Shown here: positions 27,033 through 37,200 of the stretch, one piece after another
How positions within the stretch are numbered: position 1 is the first letter of the stretch
Layout: every line of letters begins with the position of its first letter
Origin: DT-111 sp965263225
GTDB taxonomy: Bacteria > Bacteroidota > Bacteroidia > Chitinophagales > Saprospiraceae
Direction: 5' to 3'
Length of the DNA stretch: 64,000 nt
Assembly (NCBI GenBank): GCA_965263225.1
Contig: CBDHHG010000017.1
Location: forward strand, 87,668 to 151,667
Notes under the pieces: generated by a model
Told to the model about the DNA's origin: nothing
The model's input: the letters and a program-made list of their open reading frames with translations, nothing else
Database searches by the model: none
Made by a program: the position numbers and the translations under genes

Positions 27033-27722
27033 ATGCCAGACCTGACTATTCCTGCCTCGGTTCTTGCCTTCCTGAAGGATTTGAGGGCTAATAATAACCG
27101 CCCCTGGTTTAATGACAACAAACCAAAATATCAAGAAGAACATCAATATGTCGTTGCTTTTGCAGACGCTTTGATCGATGAGATGAATAAGTATGACAAT
27201 ATTGAAACCCCTTCTGGCAAGAAGAGCTTGTTTCGTATTTATCGAGATACCCGTTTCTCCAAGGATAAAACCCCTTATAAAGGCCACTTTAGCGGCCAAA
27301 TGAAACGAGCCACGAAGCAATTGCGGGGTGGTTACTACTTCCACATTCAACCCGGCGGATCTTTTATTGCGGCTGGTTTTTGGGCACCCAATAGCCCTGA
27401 TCTCAAGCGAATTCGAGAGGACATTGCCTTTGATGACAAGCCTTTGCGTAAGATTATTAGTGATCCCGTTTTTGTGGAGACCTTTGGCCAGTTACAGGGT
27501 GAGCAAGTGAAGACGGCACCTAAAGGGTACTCCAAGGAACATCCAGCTATCGACCTTATTCGCAACAAGCAATTCATCGTCACACGTGAATTTACAGATA
27601 AGCAAGTTCAGGCTAAAGATTTCCTGAATCAGGTAGTTACCTCTTTCATCAATATCCGGCCGTTCTTTGATTATATGAGTGAAGTGCTTACTACGGATGC
27701 GAATGGTTTGCCGCTGGAGTAA
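27033..27722 (+). CDS. DUF2461 domain protein
   Basis: Starts at the ATG at 27033 (MPDLTIPASVLAFL), giving 229 residues; an open frame begins earlier at 26961, but those residues do not match the family. DUF2461/TIGR02453 features: LKDLRANNNRPWFNDNK, RIYRDTRFSKDKTPYK, GYYFHIQPGGSF and a C-terminal helical part. The function is unknown; the family is conserved as a single-domain cytoplasmic protein. Confidence 0.9.
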   Translation: MPDLTIPASVLAFLKDLRANNNRPWFNDNKPKYQEEHQYVVAFADALIDEMNKYDNIETPSGKKSLFRIYRDTRFSKDKTPYKGHFSGQMKRATKQLRGGYYFHIQPGGSFIAAGFWAPNSPDLKRIREDIAFDDKPLRKIISDPVFVETFGQLQGEQVKTAPKGYSKEHPAIDLIRNKQFIVTREFTDKQVQAKDFLNQVVTSFINIRPFFDYMSEVLTTDANGLPLE

Positions 27723-27734
27723 GTTGGACTGAAG

Positions 27735-28526
27735 TTAATCGGAGGCTTTACCCAGGAAAGACTGGAAAATGGCATCAACCTTTCCCTCTAATTGACGTTG
27801 TTGTAACCACTCATCCACATAGGCCTTCCAGATCATGTCACGTGGTAGTAAGTAAGCTTTCTCAAACTGATTGAATGTTTTTCCTGGCATACAAGGGCAG
27901 AGTACGGAAGACTTCGCACTCTGTAAAAGGACTTCTTCTTCATCGGTGATCATTACGTCTGCTTCGCCTGCGATGATAGCTCTAAAAATGGTGTTGTTTT
28001 CGGGATGCAGAATGAGCTTTGCCTCAGTAATATGCTGTTTGGCAAAAACTTCATTGGTGCCGCCAGGATTAACAATCACCTTAACACTTTTTTGGTTGAT
28101 ATCTGCTAGGGAATTGAATTTATCCTGATCCTCGCATCTAGCTATCGGTGTTTTCCCACTAAGGGTATAGGCACGCGAAAATAATCCCTGTGCCTGACGG
28201 CTTAGTTTTTTGGAAATGCCACTCATGCCAATATCATATTTCTTAGCCTTTAGATCCGCCATCAGGCTAGGCCAGGAAGTGGGGACTAATACTAGTCTTA
28301 CCCCTAAACTCTGGGCTAAGTCCTTGGCTAGTTCTATGTCAATTCCTTCATACTGGCCATTGGGAAGCAGATGACTATAAGGTTGGTAATCTCCCGTTGT
28401 ACCGACTCGGAGTTCACCTGATTGGATGATCTGATCGAGCAGACTATGTACAACTGTGGGACGGTGACAAGCTGTCATCATCCAGAGAATTAGACCCATT
28501 AATGCGGTTAGCTGGACATATTTCAT
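27735..28526 (-). CDS. pheC: PheC-like cyclohexadienyl dehydratase / solute-binding-protein-fold lipoprotein
   Basis: A 263-residue protein with lipobox MTAC (Cys20) and a family-3 periplasmic binding fold. It follows the PheC dehydratases rather than amino-acid binding proteins: VGTTGDYQPY at 41-50, VPTSWPSLM at 81-89, MSGISKKLSR, IVNPGGTNE at 151-159, and TDEEE at 194-198 where Glu198 aligns with the catalytic Glu of Pseudomonas cyclohexadienyl dehydratase as I recall it. That enzyme turns prephenate or arogenate into phenylpyruvate or phenylalanine outside the cytoplasm. It is the last gene of the operon and overlaps the deacylase by 1 nt. A plain binding protein is the alternative. Confidence 0.75.
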   Translation of the reverse strand: MKYVQLTALMGLILWMMTACHRPTVVHSLLDQIIQSGELRVGTTGDYQPYSHLLPNGQYEGIDIELAKDLAQSLGVRLVLVPTSWPSLMADLKAKKYDIGMSGISKKLSRQAQGLFSRAYTLSGKTPIARCEDQDKFNSLADINQKSVKVIVNPGGTNEVFAKQHITEAKLILHPENNTIFRAIIAGEADVMITDEEEVLLQSAKSSVLCPCMPGKTFNQFEKAYLLPRDMIWKAYVDEWLQQRQLEGKVDAIFQSFLGKASD

Positions 28527-30088
28527 TAGTTTTCCTTCCTTAGTATTTTACCAGCGGATAAATCCTTCCAGTTTCCGGCTAATCGAACAATTCGACCATT
28601 GAGGATGATATCATCGAAGCCTTTAGCCAATTGGTATGGGTTTTCGTAATCCGCAGTAGCTTGTACCTGTGTTTCGTCAAAGACTAGCACATCGGCTTTG
28701 AAACCTGGAGCCAATTTTCCGCGCTTCTTAAAACCGATGGTTTTTGCAGGAAGCTCCGTCATCTTGTGGATGGCTAATTCCAAAGGTAATAGCCCTTTTT
28801 CTCCCACATATCGCTGGATGATTTTGGCAAAGGACCCGTAGCCTCTAGGATGTCGCATCTTCGGAGACCCATCTGTGGAGTACATCACCAATGGGCTGGC
28901 AATAAACTGTTCTTGCAAAGATTCATCCATGATAAAATAGGCTCCGGAAGCGCCGTTAGGGCCGATCTCCATCAAGATATCTACATAGCTTTTGTTGGTT
29001 TCTTCCGCCACCTGCGCTAAGGTTTTCCCTGAATAAGGCCCAGTGCCAAATAAAGTGGCCTCAGGGCCATTCCTTTGCTGAACCCTTTGGTATAGGTATT
29101 CACGTAGTGCTTTTGGCCGCTTCTTTTGGGCGATTTTAAAATCTTCTGCTGTCTTGGACCAATCGGGAAAGAGAATTCCGATCCCCGTATAGCTCGCCAT
29201 ATAGGGATACACATCAGCAGATAGAAATACCCCCTCGCCTTGTGCTCTGTCGATCTTGTCCAAAATTTCCAGAGCACGTTCTGGCCCCTTGCCATATACT
29301 GCTTTCAAATGTGCGATATGAACGCGACAATGTTTTCCTTGCCGAATGAGTTCATCTATTGAGGCTTCCAAGGCATCATCGTCCTCATTCCGCATATGAC
29401 TCATGATCAAGCCGTCTTTCTCGCCTAATGTCTTAGCCAATTGAATTAGCTCTTCTTCTTCGGCAAATAGGCCAGGAACATACTCAAGCCCCGTGCTCAT
29501 GCCATAAAAGCCAGCTTCCAGGGCATCACCCAGCAATCTATTCATTTCCCTTTGCTGTTGATTACTTGGTGTTTCCTTATCGGGAATACCCGCCATCCTC
29601 CGTAAGGTGCCATGCCCCAACAAGTAGGCTATGTTGGGTTGGAGATCATAACGAGCCATCTGCTGGAGCCATTGAGTTGGTCCTGGAATATGTATGTCAA
29701 AATAGTTAGGACTGGCACCATCTTGGCCCAAAAGAATGGTGGTAACCCCCATGGCCAAAAAGTTGGTCATGGAGGTATCTGTAATGGGATCACCATGCGC
29801 GTGAGCATCGATAAAGCCCGGGCTAATAATTCGCTGGGCGGCCGGAATGATCTGCTTGATCTCCACCTGAGTCGTATCTACCTGGCCAAGGTAGACGATT
29901 TCATCTCCTTTAATCAACACGTCACCTTGAAATGGTGCTGCACCGGTGCCATCTATAATTCTCCCGCCTTGGATGAGGATGTCAAAGTTTTGGGTTTCGG
30001 CAAGAAGTCTGCTAAACTCGGGATCGGTACCACTGGTGCAAGCAAGGAGCCAGAAACTGCAGCAGGCTACATATATTATTCGTACCAT
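28526..30088 (-). CDS. N-acyl-D-amino-acid deacylase family lipoprotein
   Basis: A 520-residue amidohydrolase-superfamily protein with lipobox LLAC (Cys17). Metal-site motifs: FIDAHAHGD (His96, His98), SHMRNEDDD, HIAHLKAVYG and the late MYSTDGSP with its Asp. These place it with D-aminoacylases and D-glutamate deacylases. The usual GNCG metal-ligand cysteine is replaced: the equivalent stretch reads LLGQDG (Asp123). It is exported, unlike the classical enzymes. It lies 6 nt after the dipeptide epimerase, which suggests joint handling of D-amino acids or cell-wall peptides. Confidence 0.9.
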   Translation of the reverse strand: MVRIIYVACCSFWLLACTSGTDPEFSRLLAETQNFDILIQGGRIIDGTGAAPFQGDVLIKGDEIVYLGQVDTTQVEIKQIIPAAQRIISPGFIDAHAHGDPITDTSMTNFLAMGVTTILLGQDGASPNYFDIHIPGPTQWLQQMARYDLQPNIAYLLGHGTLRRMAGIPDKETPSNQQQREMNRLLGDALEAGFYGMSTGLEYVPGLFAEEEELIQLAKTLGEKDGLIMSHMRNEDDDALEASIDELIRQGKHCRVHIAHLKAVYGKGPERALEILDKIDRAQGEGVFLSADVYPYMASYTGIGILFPDWSKTAEDFKIAQKKRPKALREYLYQRVQQRNGPEATLFGTGPYSGKTLAQVAEETNKSYVDILMEIGPNGASGAYFIMDESLQEQFIASPLVMYSTDGSPKMRHPRGYGSFAKIIQRYVGEKGLLPLELAIHKMTELPAKTIGFKKRGKLAPGFKADVLVFDETQVQATADYENPYQLAKGFDDIILNGRIVRLAGNWKDLSAGKILRKEN

Positions 30089-30094
30089 CTTGTA

Positions 30095-31225
30095 TTATTG
30101 GATAACTAGTTTTGGCAATTGATTTAGATATTCCGGCGCAATCTCTGCACCTATTCCGTACCCATCAGGTACCGCTATCTTCCCTCCCTTACTATAGGTA
30201 ATGCCATTTACTACTGGATCTTCAGCTAGCATTAATGGTGAATCCATATCGAAATGGATAATATTGGCATAAGCAAGACTAAAGTGTGCCAGGGCAGAAA
30301 TACCCAGTCTCGTTTCCGAAAAACAACCAACCTGACATGATATACCCGCAGCCTGTGCCAAAGAAACAATTCGTATAGCATTTCGCACACCCCCTGATTT
30401 ACTGAGTTTTATGTTGAAATAGTCGACTGCATTCCACTGAATTAAACGCGTGGCATCATGCTGGTTGAAGAGGGCTTCGTCCGCCATGATAGGGATGGGA
30501 CTGTTGGCACGGATGTGGGGTAGCTGATGAGCGTTCCAACGCGGGATTGGGGCTTCACAATGTTCGATATCATAGGAGGCGAGTGCTTTTAGGGTTTGAA
30601 TGGCCGTTTCTACGGTCCAAGCCTGGTTGGCATCGATTCGAAGCGGTATTTTAGATCCGATAGTTGCTCGAATCTCATGGATTCGAGCCACATCTTCTGC
30701 GGTGCTTCCTCCCACTTTCACCTTAATATTGTTGAAGCCAGCCTCGACAAAGGCGTGTGCTTCCTTAGCCATTTTTTGGGGCTCTCCAATGCTTACCGTC
30801 ATATCGGTTTCCAAGACTTTGGTCTTGCTACCACCTAATAGTTGGTACAAAGGCAATCGGCAAAACTTTGCTTTCAGGTCAAAAAGGGCCATGTCGAAAG
30901 CACTCTTGATGCAAGGATTGAAGGCAATAGCTTTTTCCAGTTCATCCATGCGATCTTCAATCGCCAATGGATCTTTACCGATCCATAAGGGAGCCAGTGC
31001 TTTTGCCACTGCTTGGTTACCAGCTTGTGTTTCGCCGTGGATAGTGGGGAAAGGACTACATTCTCCAATCCCGTAGATGCCAGCATTGGTATGGATGCGT
31101 ATAACGGTATTCTCTGCGTGCGTGATGGGACCCAATGATATGATAAAAGGCGATTTCAAGGGAATAGTCATCTCAAAGATTTCTATGCTTGAAATATGGA
31201 TTGGATCGGACTTGGAGTCGGGCAT
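30095..31225 (-). CDS. Dipeptide epimerase (enolase superfamily)
   Basis: A 376-residue member of the muconate-lactonizing subgroup. The catalytic Lys pair is NIKVKVGG (Lys168, Lys170), the metal ligands are Asp198, Glu224 and Asp249, the second-face lysine is Lys273 in NIKLSKSGG, and the DMDSP motif at 326-330 is the substrate-binding DxD signature of dipeptide epimerases. Typical substrates are L-Ala-L/D-Glu or other dipeptides from murein recycling; specificity cannot be read from sequence alone. It heads the epimerase-deacylase-PheC operon, 6 nt from its neighbour. Confidence 0.93.
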   Translation of the reverse strand: MPDSKSDPIHISSIEIFEMTIPLKSPFIISLGPITHAENTVIRIHTNAGIYGIGECSPFPTIHGETQAGNQAVAKALAPLWIGKDPLAIEDRMDELEKAIAFNPCIKSAFDMALFDLKAKFCRLPLYQLLGGSKTKVLETDMTVSIGEPQKMAKEAHAFVEAGFNNIKVKVGGSTAEDVARIHEIRATIGSKIPLRIDANQAWTVETAIQTLKALASYDIEHCEAPIPRWNAHQLPHIRANSPIPIMADEALFNQHDATRLIQWNAVDYFNIKLSKSGGVRNAIRIVSLAQAAGISCQVGCFSETRLGISALAHFSLAYANIIHFDMDSPLMLAEDPVVNGITYSKGGKIAVPDGYGIGAEIAPEYLNQLPKLVIQ

Positions 31226-31349
31226 CGTCTTATAGATTGAATATGATGCATTAAAATAGGACTTCCTTTGAGGAATCGGTAGGCTTGGTGTTAGAAAATA
31301 AATTTTTCGACAAAGCCAGTGTGTACTGGCCTTTAAGATTGGATGCTGC

Positions 31350-32441
31350 TCACTTTGTAGCTACCTTCTGGAATACGGCAGTTTTCACTCTTTTACTTTC
31401 ACTACCATCCGGTAAGGTTTCTGTTAAAACAAGTGCTTTGGCTTCCGGTAAGTCGAATACTTCCGATAGATCTCGAATAGGAGAAACCGGAATTTGCACT
31501 TTTTCAAAGCGAGCCAATAAATCCGTTGCCGTCCACCGGAGGAAGGCTGGCGTAAGCAGCTGTACAAGGGATGCTCTGTGCTGTACCCGCAGCGCATTCG
31601 TAGCAAACCTTTCATCTTCCAGTAGTGAGAATAGGTGGAGGCATTTACAGAGTTCTTCAAAGTGTTTTTGGGTTCCCGTCGCTACAATAAGTGATTTCCC
31701 ATCTTTGGTTTGAAAGGTATCTCCATAAGGAGCAATATTGGGGTGTTGACTGCCCATTCTTTGTGGCACATGCCGGAGATTCAGCCAGTTGGAGGCTTGA
31801 TTGGCCAAAGAGGCGATACTGGCATCAAATAGGGAGGTCGTGACGTGACAGCCTTTATTGGTACGCTGTCTTTGTAGTAAGGCGACAAGAATACCCTCTT
31901 TCAATTGGTGGGCAGCTAATAAGTCGATTAAAGCCACTGGCATCTTTACCGGTGCTCCGGCGGCTTCTCCATTCATATATATCCAACCCGTTTCCGCTTG
32001 GATGGCTACGTCAAAGCCGGGTTTAGGATGTTCTGGGCCGTAGGCGGTGATGGAAGCGTAGATGAGTTGGGGAAATGTATCTTTAAGGGTATTGTAATCC
32101 AATCCGAACTGAGCTGCCGAACCCGATTTAAAATTGCTGATGACAACATCTGCCTCAGCAATATAGGATAAAACTTGATGGCGTTCATCAAGCACTCTGA
32201 GATCAATTGGGAGATAGGTCTTATTCCAGTTTACGGAATGGAAATAGGCAGACCAAGGTTTGTGTGGGTCTTCTTTCGGAAGTTTCCAGGCTCGGGTTAC
32301 ATCGCCCTGAGTGGCCTTGTTTTCTATCTTCAAGACCTGTGCCCCTAGCTCCGCGAAGAACATACCGACGGCAGGTCCTGCGAGTACGCTCGCTAGTTCC
32401 ACCACCTTCAAGCCTTCAAAGGCCTTTTCAAATCCCGTCAT
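31350..32441 (-). CDS. CaiB/BaiF CoA-transferase family protein
   Basis: A 363-residue family III CoA-transferase. Signature segments are LKVVELASVLAGPAVGMFFAELGAQVLKIE, split here as LASVLAGPAVG and ELGAQVLKIE, and YGPEHPKPGFDVAIQAETGW with the catalytic Asp144. It moves CoA between carboxylic acids; the substrate is unknown. It is transcribed in the same direction as the dipeptide epimerase but separated by 124 nt, so joint transcription is uncertain. Confidence 0.93.
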   Translation of the reverse strand: MTGFEKAFEGLKVVELASVLAGPAVGMFFAELGAQVLKIENKATQGDVTRAWKLPKEDPHKPWSAYFHSVNWNKTYLPIDLRVLDERHQVLSYIAEADVVISNFKSGSAAQFGLDYNTLKDTFPQLIYASITAYGPEHPKPGFDVAIQAETGWIYMNGEAAGAPVKMPVALIDLLAAHQLKEGILVALLQRQRTNKGCHVTTSLFDASIASLANQASNWLNLRHVPQRMGSQHPNIAPYGDTFQTKDGKSLIVATGTQKHFEELCKCLHLFSLLEDERFATNALRVQHRASLVQLLTPAFLRWTATDLLARFEKVQIPVSPIRDLSEVFDLPEAKALVLTETLPDGSESKRVKTAVFQKVATK

Positions 32442-32506
32442 TTTTGGCTTAAAGATACATGCATTTTAAGCCAATGCTGAATGAAAAATAGAGAAAAGAT
32501 CTCATG

Positions 32507-32540
32507 AAAAAGTCCTTCCATACGCCGGTATAGAAGGACT
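32507..32540 (-). terminator. Rho-independent terminator after the DUF2541-like gene
   Basis: AGTCCTTC pairs with GAAGGACT across an inner ATAC/GTAT stem and a GCCG loop (32511-32540). On the minus strand it is followed by four to five T. It lies 41 nt after the stop at 32582 and separates that gene from the CoA-transferase. Confidence 0.75.
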
Positions 32541-32581
32541 CCGAATCACTTATCATTTCGAACTTGCTCTTGTGTCCCTTC

Positions 32582-32998
32582 CTAGTGCTTACCCCAAAGG
32601 GCTACCGTCGCCTTATCGCGAGGTCTTTTGGAATCGTACAATAGAACTACTTTCTTGATCACTCGCTTTCCAGCACCGTCCAGTTGGATTACTCTTGTTT
32701 CCCCCCCGGCAGGGATGTTCTTGCGGATGTTCACGTTTTGCTTGGTTCCGTTCTTGAAATGTACGACACACTTGTGCAGGTTGATTGGCCCATCTTTCAC
32801 TTTAAGCTTGATCGCTGTAAACAGCCCTTGTACAATTGTCACCTTGATCTCATCTTTGTCCAAGCGGAAATCTACTTTCTTCTGTCCCAATTTATCCCAC
32901 TTTGTAACGGGAGGTAAACCAGGTGTGTGCGCGAAGGTAGCGGTAGCTTGGAACATGAAGATCGCAGCTAGGGCGAACATTAACTTAATTGTTTTCAT
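32582..32998 (-). CDS. Exported DUF2541-like protein
   Basis: Starts at the ATG at 32998 (138 residues), where a clean signal peptide begins (MKTIKLMFALAAIFMF, cleavage after ATFA). The frame is open to 33139, but this longer start would bury the signal peptide behind 47 unrelated residues. The mature domain (WDKLGQKKVDF to ATVALWGKH) has the repeated beta-strand pattern of DUF2541 proteins such as E. coli YaaI: FTAIKLKVKDGPINLHKC and AGGETRVIQL. Exported, with unknown function. Terminators flank it on both sides, so it is a single-gene transcript. Confidence 0.82.
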   Translation of the reverse strand: MKTIKLMFALAAIFMFQATATFAHTPGLPPVTKWDKLGQKKVDFRLDKDEIKVTIVQGLFTAIKLKVKDGPINLHKCVVHFKNGTKQNVNIRKNIPAGGETRVIQLDGAGKRVIKKVVLLYDSKRPRDKATVALWGKH

Positions 32999-33110
32999 TG
33001 TTGAGGTTTTGAAGTTATTAATTGTTTTACGATTACAAATAACGGCGCATTCTAGAGGCTTTCCTTCACCCGATCGGGTGATTTTTGAGCACTTCGATGT
33101 TTGATGGAAA

Positions 33111-33149
33111 GAAAAATCCCGAATCTCAGCCTTGGCCAAGATTCGGGAT
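33111..33149 (-). terminator. Rho-independent terminator after the DoxX-like gene
   Basis: ATCCCGAATC (33116-33125) pairs perfectly with GATTCGGGAT (33140-33149). On the minus strand the hairpin runs into TTTTTC. It lies 28 nt after the stop at 33177. Confidence 0.82.
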
Positions 33150-33176
33150 GCTTTAGATCGCTATAAGAAACTACCG

Positions 33177-33539
33177 TTAGGATGTAGCCTGTAAGCGAAA
33201 TTGTGTATACCTAGAAACAATTACTGCGAGCAAAGCGGCAAGTGCAATGCCTCCTTCTCCATCACCTACTATAGTATGAGAACTAAAGGCTAGCAGCGCA
33301 TCAAAGAAAAAACCAGCATAAGCCCATTCTTTTAGGATATAGGAACGATTGGTCAATACCGCTAACACACCCAATACCTTTGCCGTAGCGGATGGGTAAA
33401 CCAGCCAAGTCGGATAGCCCAATCGTTCGAAGTAGCTTGCCGCCCATTCAAAGTTTGAAAAGTACATGACTGCGGAAAAGGTGAAAATCAGGCACATAAG
33501 TCCTGTACTGCCCCAGTAAATGTATTTTGTGATTTTCAT
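33177..33539 (-). CDS. DoxX-like membrane protein
   Basis: A 120-residue protein with four predicted membrane helices. The sequence MYFSNFEWAASYFERLGYPTW followed by AKVLGVLAVL is characteristic of the DoxX-like family (PF13564 type). The role is unknown; relatives are linked to redox or thiosulfate-related functions only loosely. It starts 4 nt after the stop of the 222-residue gene, so it is the third gene of a run with the S8 protease. Confidence 0.88.
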   Translation of the reverse strand: MKITKYIYWGSTGLMCLIFTFSAVMYFSNFEWAASYFERLGYPTWLVYPSATAKVLGVLAVLTNRSYILKEWAYAGFFFDALLAFSSHTIVGDGEGGIALAALLAVIVSRYTQFRLQATS

Positions 33540-33543
33540 GGTA

Positions 33544-34212
33544 TTACTTATTCTTCAACATGCTACTTTCGTAGTAGGCCAAGGCTTTTACCAAATCCTC
33601 ATCCTTCTTTAGATTTAGCTTATTCTTTTTGACATAACCTTTAAGCCTAGCTGATTTCAAGAATTCTACAATCTTTTTATTGTTTCGGTTTACCATTTCC
33701 AGCTTACCCTCTCGCAACACATAGTATTTGGTTTTGTTGACAAACTTGGTACGGGTTTTGGATGCACCATAATTGGCAACGTCATCCTCCTTTAGCTCTG
33801 ACACAAATTTTTCGAGAAACTGCATTTGCTCGCTTTGATAAACAGCTCGATAGTAAGTCAAGTCTAAAGGGGTAGTTCGGTTCACAAATACTTGCTTCTG
33901 ACCATCCACCATAATCTCAATTCTTTTGTAGAGATTTTCATTCAGTTGAATAGTTTTATCATCCTCCTTGATTTCCATCAAACCGGTCTCGCCATTAAAA
34001 TTGATACTGGCGTGTGGTAGTACCTCATCTTTGATATCGTAAAGACTGCCTTTATTCCATTCTTTATTATAGTAAGGTGAGCCTTGCACCTGGCTATAGC
34101 GTTTTGAGGTAAGTACCTCATTATTTGTATTGTACATTGGGTCTCCCTGCGCCCAAGTCATTGATCCTAGAAATAAGAAAACTAGGAAAGTTGTGGGAAT
34201 TTGCTTATTCAT
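33544..34212 (-). CDS. Exported hypothetical protein coupled to the S8 protease
   Basis: A 222-residue protein with a signal peptide (about residues 1-22, ending TWAQ). The mature part contains YYNKEWNKGSLYDIKDEVL, a beta-rich middle and a Lys-rich C-terminus. I do not recognise the family. The start overlaps the end of the protease gene by 8 nt, which implies coupled expression. Inferred roles are a partner, inhibitor or substrate of the secreted protease, without direct evidence. Confidence 0.8.
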   Translation of the reverse strand: MNKQIPTTFLVFLFLGSMTWAQGDPMYNTNNEVLTSKRYSQVQGSPYYNKEWNKGSLYDIKDEVLPHASINFNGETGLMEIKEDDKTIQLNENLYKRIEIMVDGQKQVFVNRTTPLDLTYYRAVYQSEQMQFLEKFVSELKEDDVANYGASKTRTKFVNKTKYYVLREGKLEMVNRNNKKIVEFLKSARLKGYVKKNKLNLKKDEDLVKALAYYESSMLKNK

Positions 34213-37200
34213 TTTTGACTATTTTTTTAGTGAATACCTGGTCGCCTACGGATAGGCTTAATATATAAATGCCTGGGGTCATGGCAGCTATATCTATGCT
34301 TACTAGTTGGCTATTACTCGACTGTGCTTGCAATACTCTTTGGCCAAGCGCATTGCTTAGACTTACTTGTACCTCGTCATTAAAAAGCTCTTTACTCTGT
34401 ATGTATAACATATCGTTGACCGGATTGGGGAAAATGCGAATATCAGGATTCGGATTCTCATCTAAATTTTCCACGGCTGTTCCTAGTAAATCTAGAACCT
34501 CAGAGATTCTATTGCATCCCTCCACAAAGGTCAAAACAAAGTACACCGCGGCTTCCCCCTGGTACATATATACGCGATCTGTAGCCCCTGGAATGGGCTC
34601 ATAGTTCTTGTACCACTGATAGCTATCTCCTACCTTTAGGCTAGCCAATTGCGTTGGATTTTGAATAATGCTATTGGACTCAATTTCAGATTCCACCACT
34701 TCAATCGTTTGGGTCAGAGAAGTGAAATTATCTAGACCATCAGTGATTTCCAAGGCTATTTCGTAAGTGCCAGCTACCGGAAAGAAAAACTCAGCATTGG
34801 CTCCTTTTCCGATTTCTTGCCCGTCTACATACCAGGTTTGCTCAGCGATATTTCCTTCACTGAGATCCTCAAAGAAAGTAATGCCATTGGTACAGGCAAA
34901 CTGTACATTGAAGTTGGCAAAAAGTAAATCATCACAAGCTCCAACGAACCAGCCGCTAGAATTAGTCTGTTGGCTATTTTCCCCGATACTAATCGAGGCA
35001 TTACCACCTAGATCAATATCCAGGAGGTCTAGATAGTCAAAACAGAATTTCTTCTGGGGGTTGACTTGAAGTATAGCATTAGGTCCCTCACTTGTACCTA
35101 TTACTTTGATCATAGCACCTGCCGAGGCCGCTAGATCCAGCTCCTCTACTGCAACAATCGAGCCGCCTTGAATTTTGAGCTCGCTACCTCCCTTGATGGA
35201 TAGATCGGTAATAGATAGGGGATCACTAATTACTAGATTGGCCACATCCATTCTAACGGTTTGAAACTGTGCTTCCGGAGCAGTGAGTGTAAGTTTACCC
35301 TGATCCATCTGAAGTGGCGTTTGGAAGGATAGGGCAGGTGCCTGGAAAGTCGCATCCAAATCCGCTTCGTTCATGAAGAAGGACGAGCTAGCATCAGCCA
35401 GCCAAGTTGCTCCCTCTGCCAAAAAGAACTGATCGAAGTTTTCTATTGAGGTCCCTATGACCTGCATGCTTGCGTTGGCGGTAATCTGTATATCTTTTAT
35501 TTGAAGTTGAGTATTTTGAGCGAATAGTGTTCCGCCATTAACGGCCAAAACATCTGCTTTCAAAACTCCTCCGTTGATGTTCCAGGTGGCTTGATTCTCC
35601 TCGAGAAGGACAATGTTGAGCGAATTAGTTTTGCTACCGTCAAGATCAAGAATTTGACTTACATTATTCCCCGTATTTCTAAGTAATACGTCACCGTTAG
35701 TCAAGGTGAAATTATCTGAGGAGAGTAGGGTAGTTCCAGAAGTGATCAGCTCGTTACCACCAAAATCAAAGGTGACGTTTTTATTATTTAGACCAACAAT
35801 CCCCGCTACACTATAGCCTTGATCCATGGTAACTGTATATTCATTATCAGGAAATGAATTATCATCAAAGATCAACTTGTAAGTAGGGCCAGGAGTAATA
35901 TTGCTAGGCTGGCCACCCGATGTCAATGACCAGTGGCTTTGATCCGACCAATTTCCATTTCCGCCGACCCAGTATAAATTATCGATACCCGGATCCTCGG
36001 AGGTATATCTCAAGACCAGACTGAAATCTTGTTTGTTATTCACCAAGCTCCCTTTGTGGGTGATGCGCAAGAAGTAGCGGCGAGGTTGCGGATTGGCAAA
36101 TTCTATTTTCTCCACATTGTCTCGGAAGTTGTCTCCGTTGCTAGCGGCTTTGCCGGGAATGGCAGGATCTAAGATCCAAGGTTTTACCTCATTGCCCAAT
36201 TCATCTACGATACGCATATCCAAGTCATTGACAAGCATCAGGTCGGTTGGATCTAGGGCTGGGGCAACAGGTGTTCCTGCGGGATCTGTCCAAGCGATGG
36301 TAGCCGTAATTTTCTCACCAGCTACTGGATTCAATTCCATCTCGAAAGTTTCGCCATTAGCGAGCGATTCTTCGAGAATAAAAGCATTGATATCATCTTT
36401 GGCGATAATTAGATCAACGGCTTCTTCCACATTAATCATACCCCAACCAAAGGAATAGTCTGGACCCGGATTGCTGCCGGCTTCCATAGCTGTCTGGATC
36501 ATCAAAGCCTTTAGGGAAGCAGATTTGAGATTGGTATTATTGAATTGCTTATAGGCTTCATTGATCATCATGGTTGCGCCAAGAGCGCCTGGAGATGCCA
36601 TAGACGTCCCACTAAGGTTGCCATATTGATCTTCTCCACCTTCACAAAGTACACTATAAATAGAGACGCCCGGCATGACTAGATCCGGCTTAATCCGGCC
36701 ATCATCTACTGGTCCCCAACTACTAAAGCTACTCATGACGATATCATCCGGACCATTGTAGGCGCCGCTCGTCTTTTGCACGGCACCGATAACAAATATA
36801 TTTTTGGCTACTGCCCAATCTGATATACAATCGAAGGGGCCATCAGGACTTTGAGGGCCACTCCCAGAATCATTCCGGTCATTTCCTGCTGATTTAAAGA
36901 TGGAGTAATAGGGAGCACTATAGGCCAAAGCATCTGCTGTTCTAGCTCTAGAGCTATAAAATCCAAACCGATAGTCCTCCTCATTGCTGATACCGGCATC
37001 CCCTAACCAGCTAGAACCTTCCCAACCCGTACCGATACCGTAAGAGTGATTGGAGCCCAATAGGTCTTCATTTAGAGCCTCTACCGTCATTTCCTGGAAA
37101 AAGTCATTCCACCAATAGGCTTTTCCAACCGCCTCATACAAGTAACCTCGTGCACCAGGATCAGTTCCACCCGCCATTACCGTACCGATTACGTGACAGG

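Noticed and set aside
33000..33139. 47-residue N-terminal extension of the DUF2541-like protein
   Set aside because: It would place the signal peptide internally, and the stretch also contains part of the terminator of the upstream gene.
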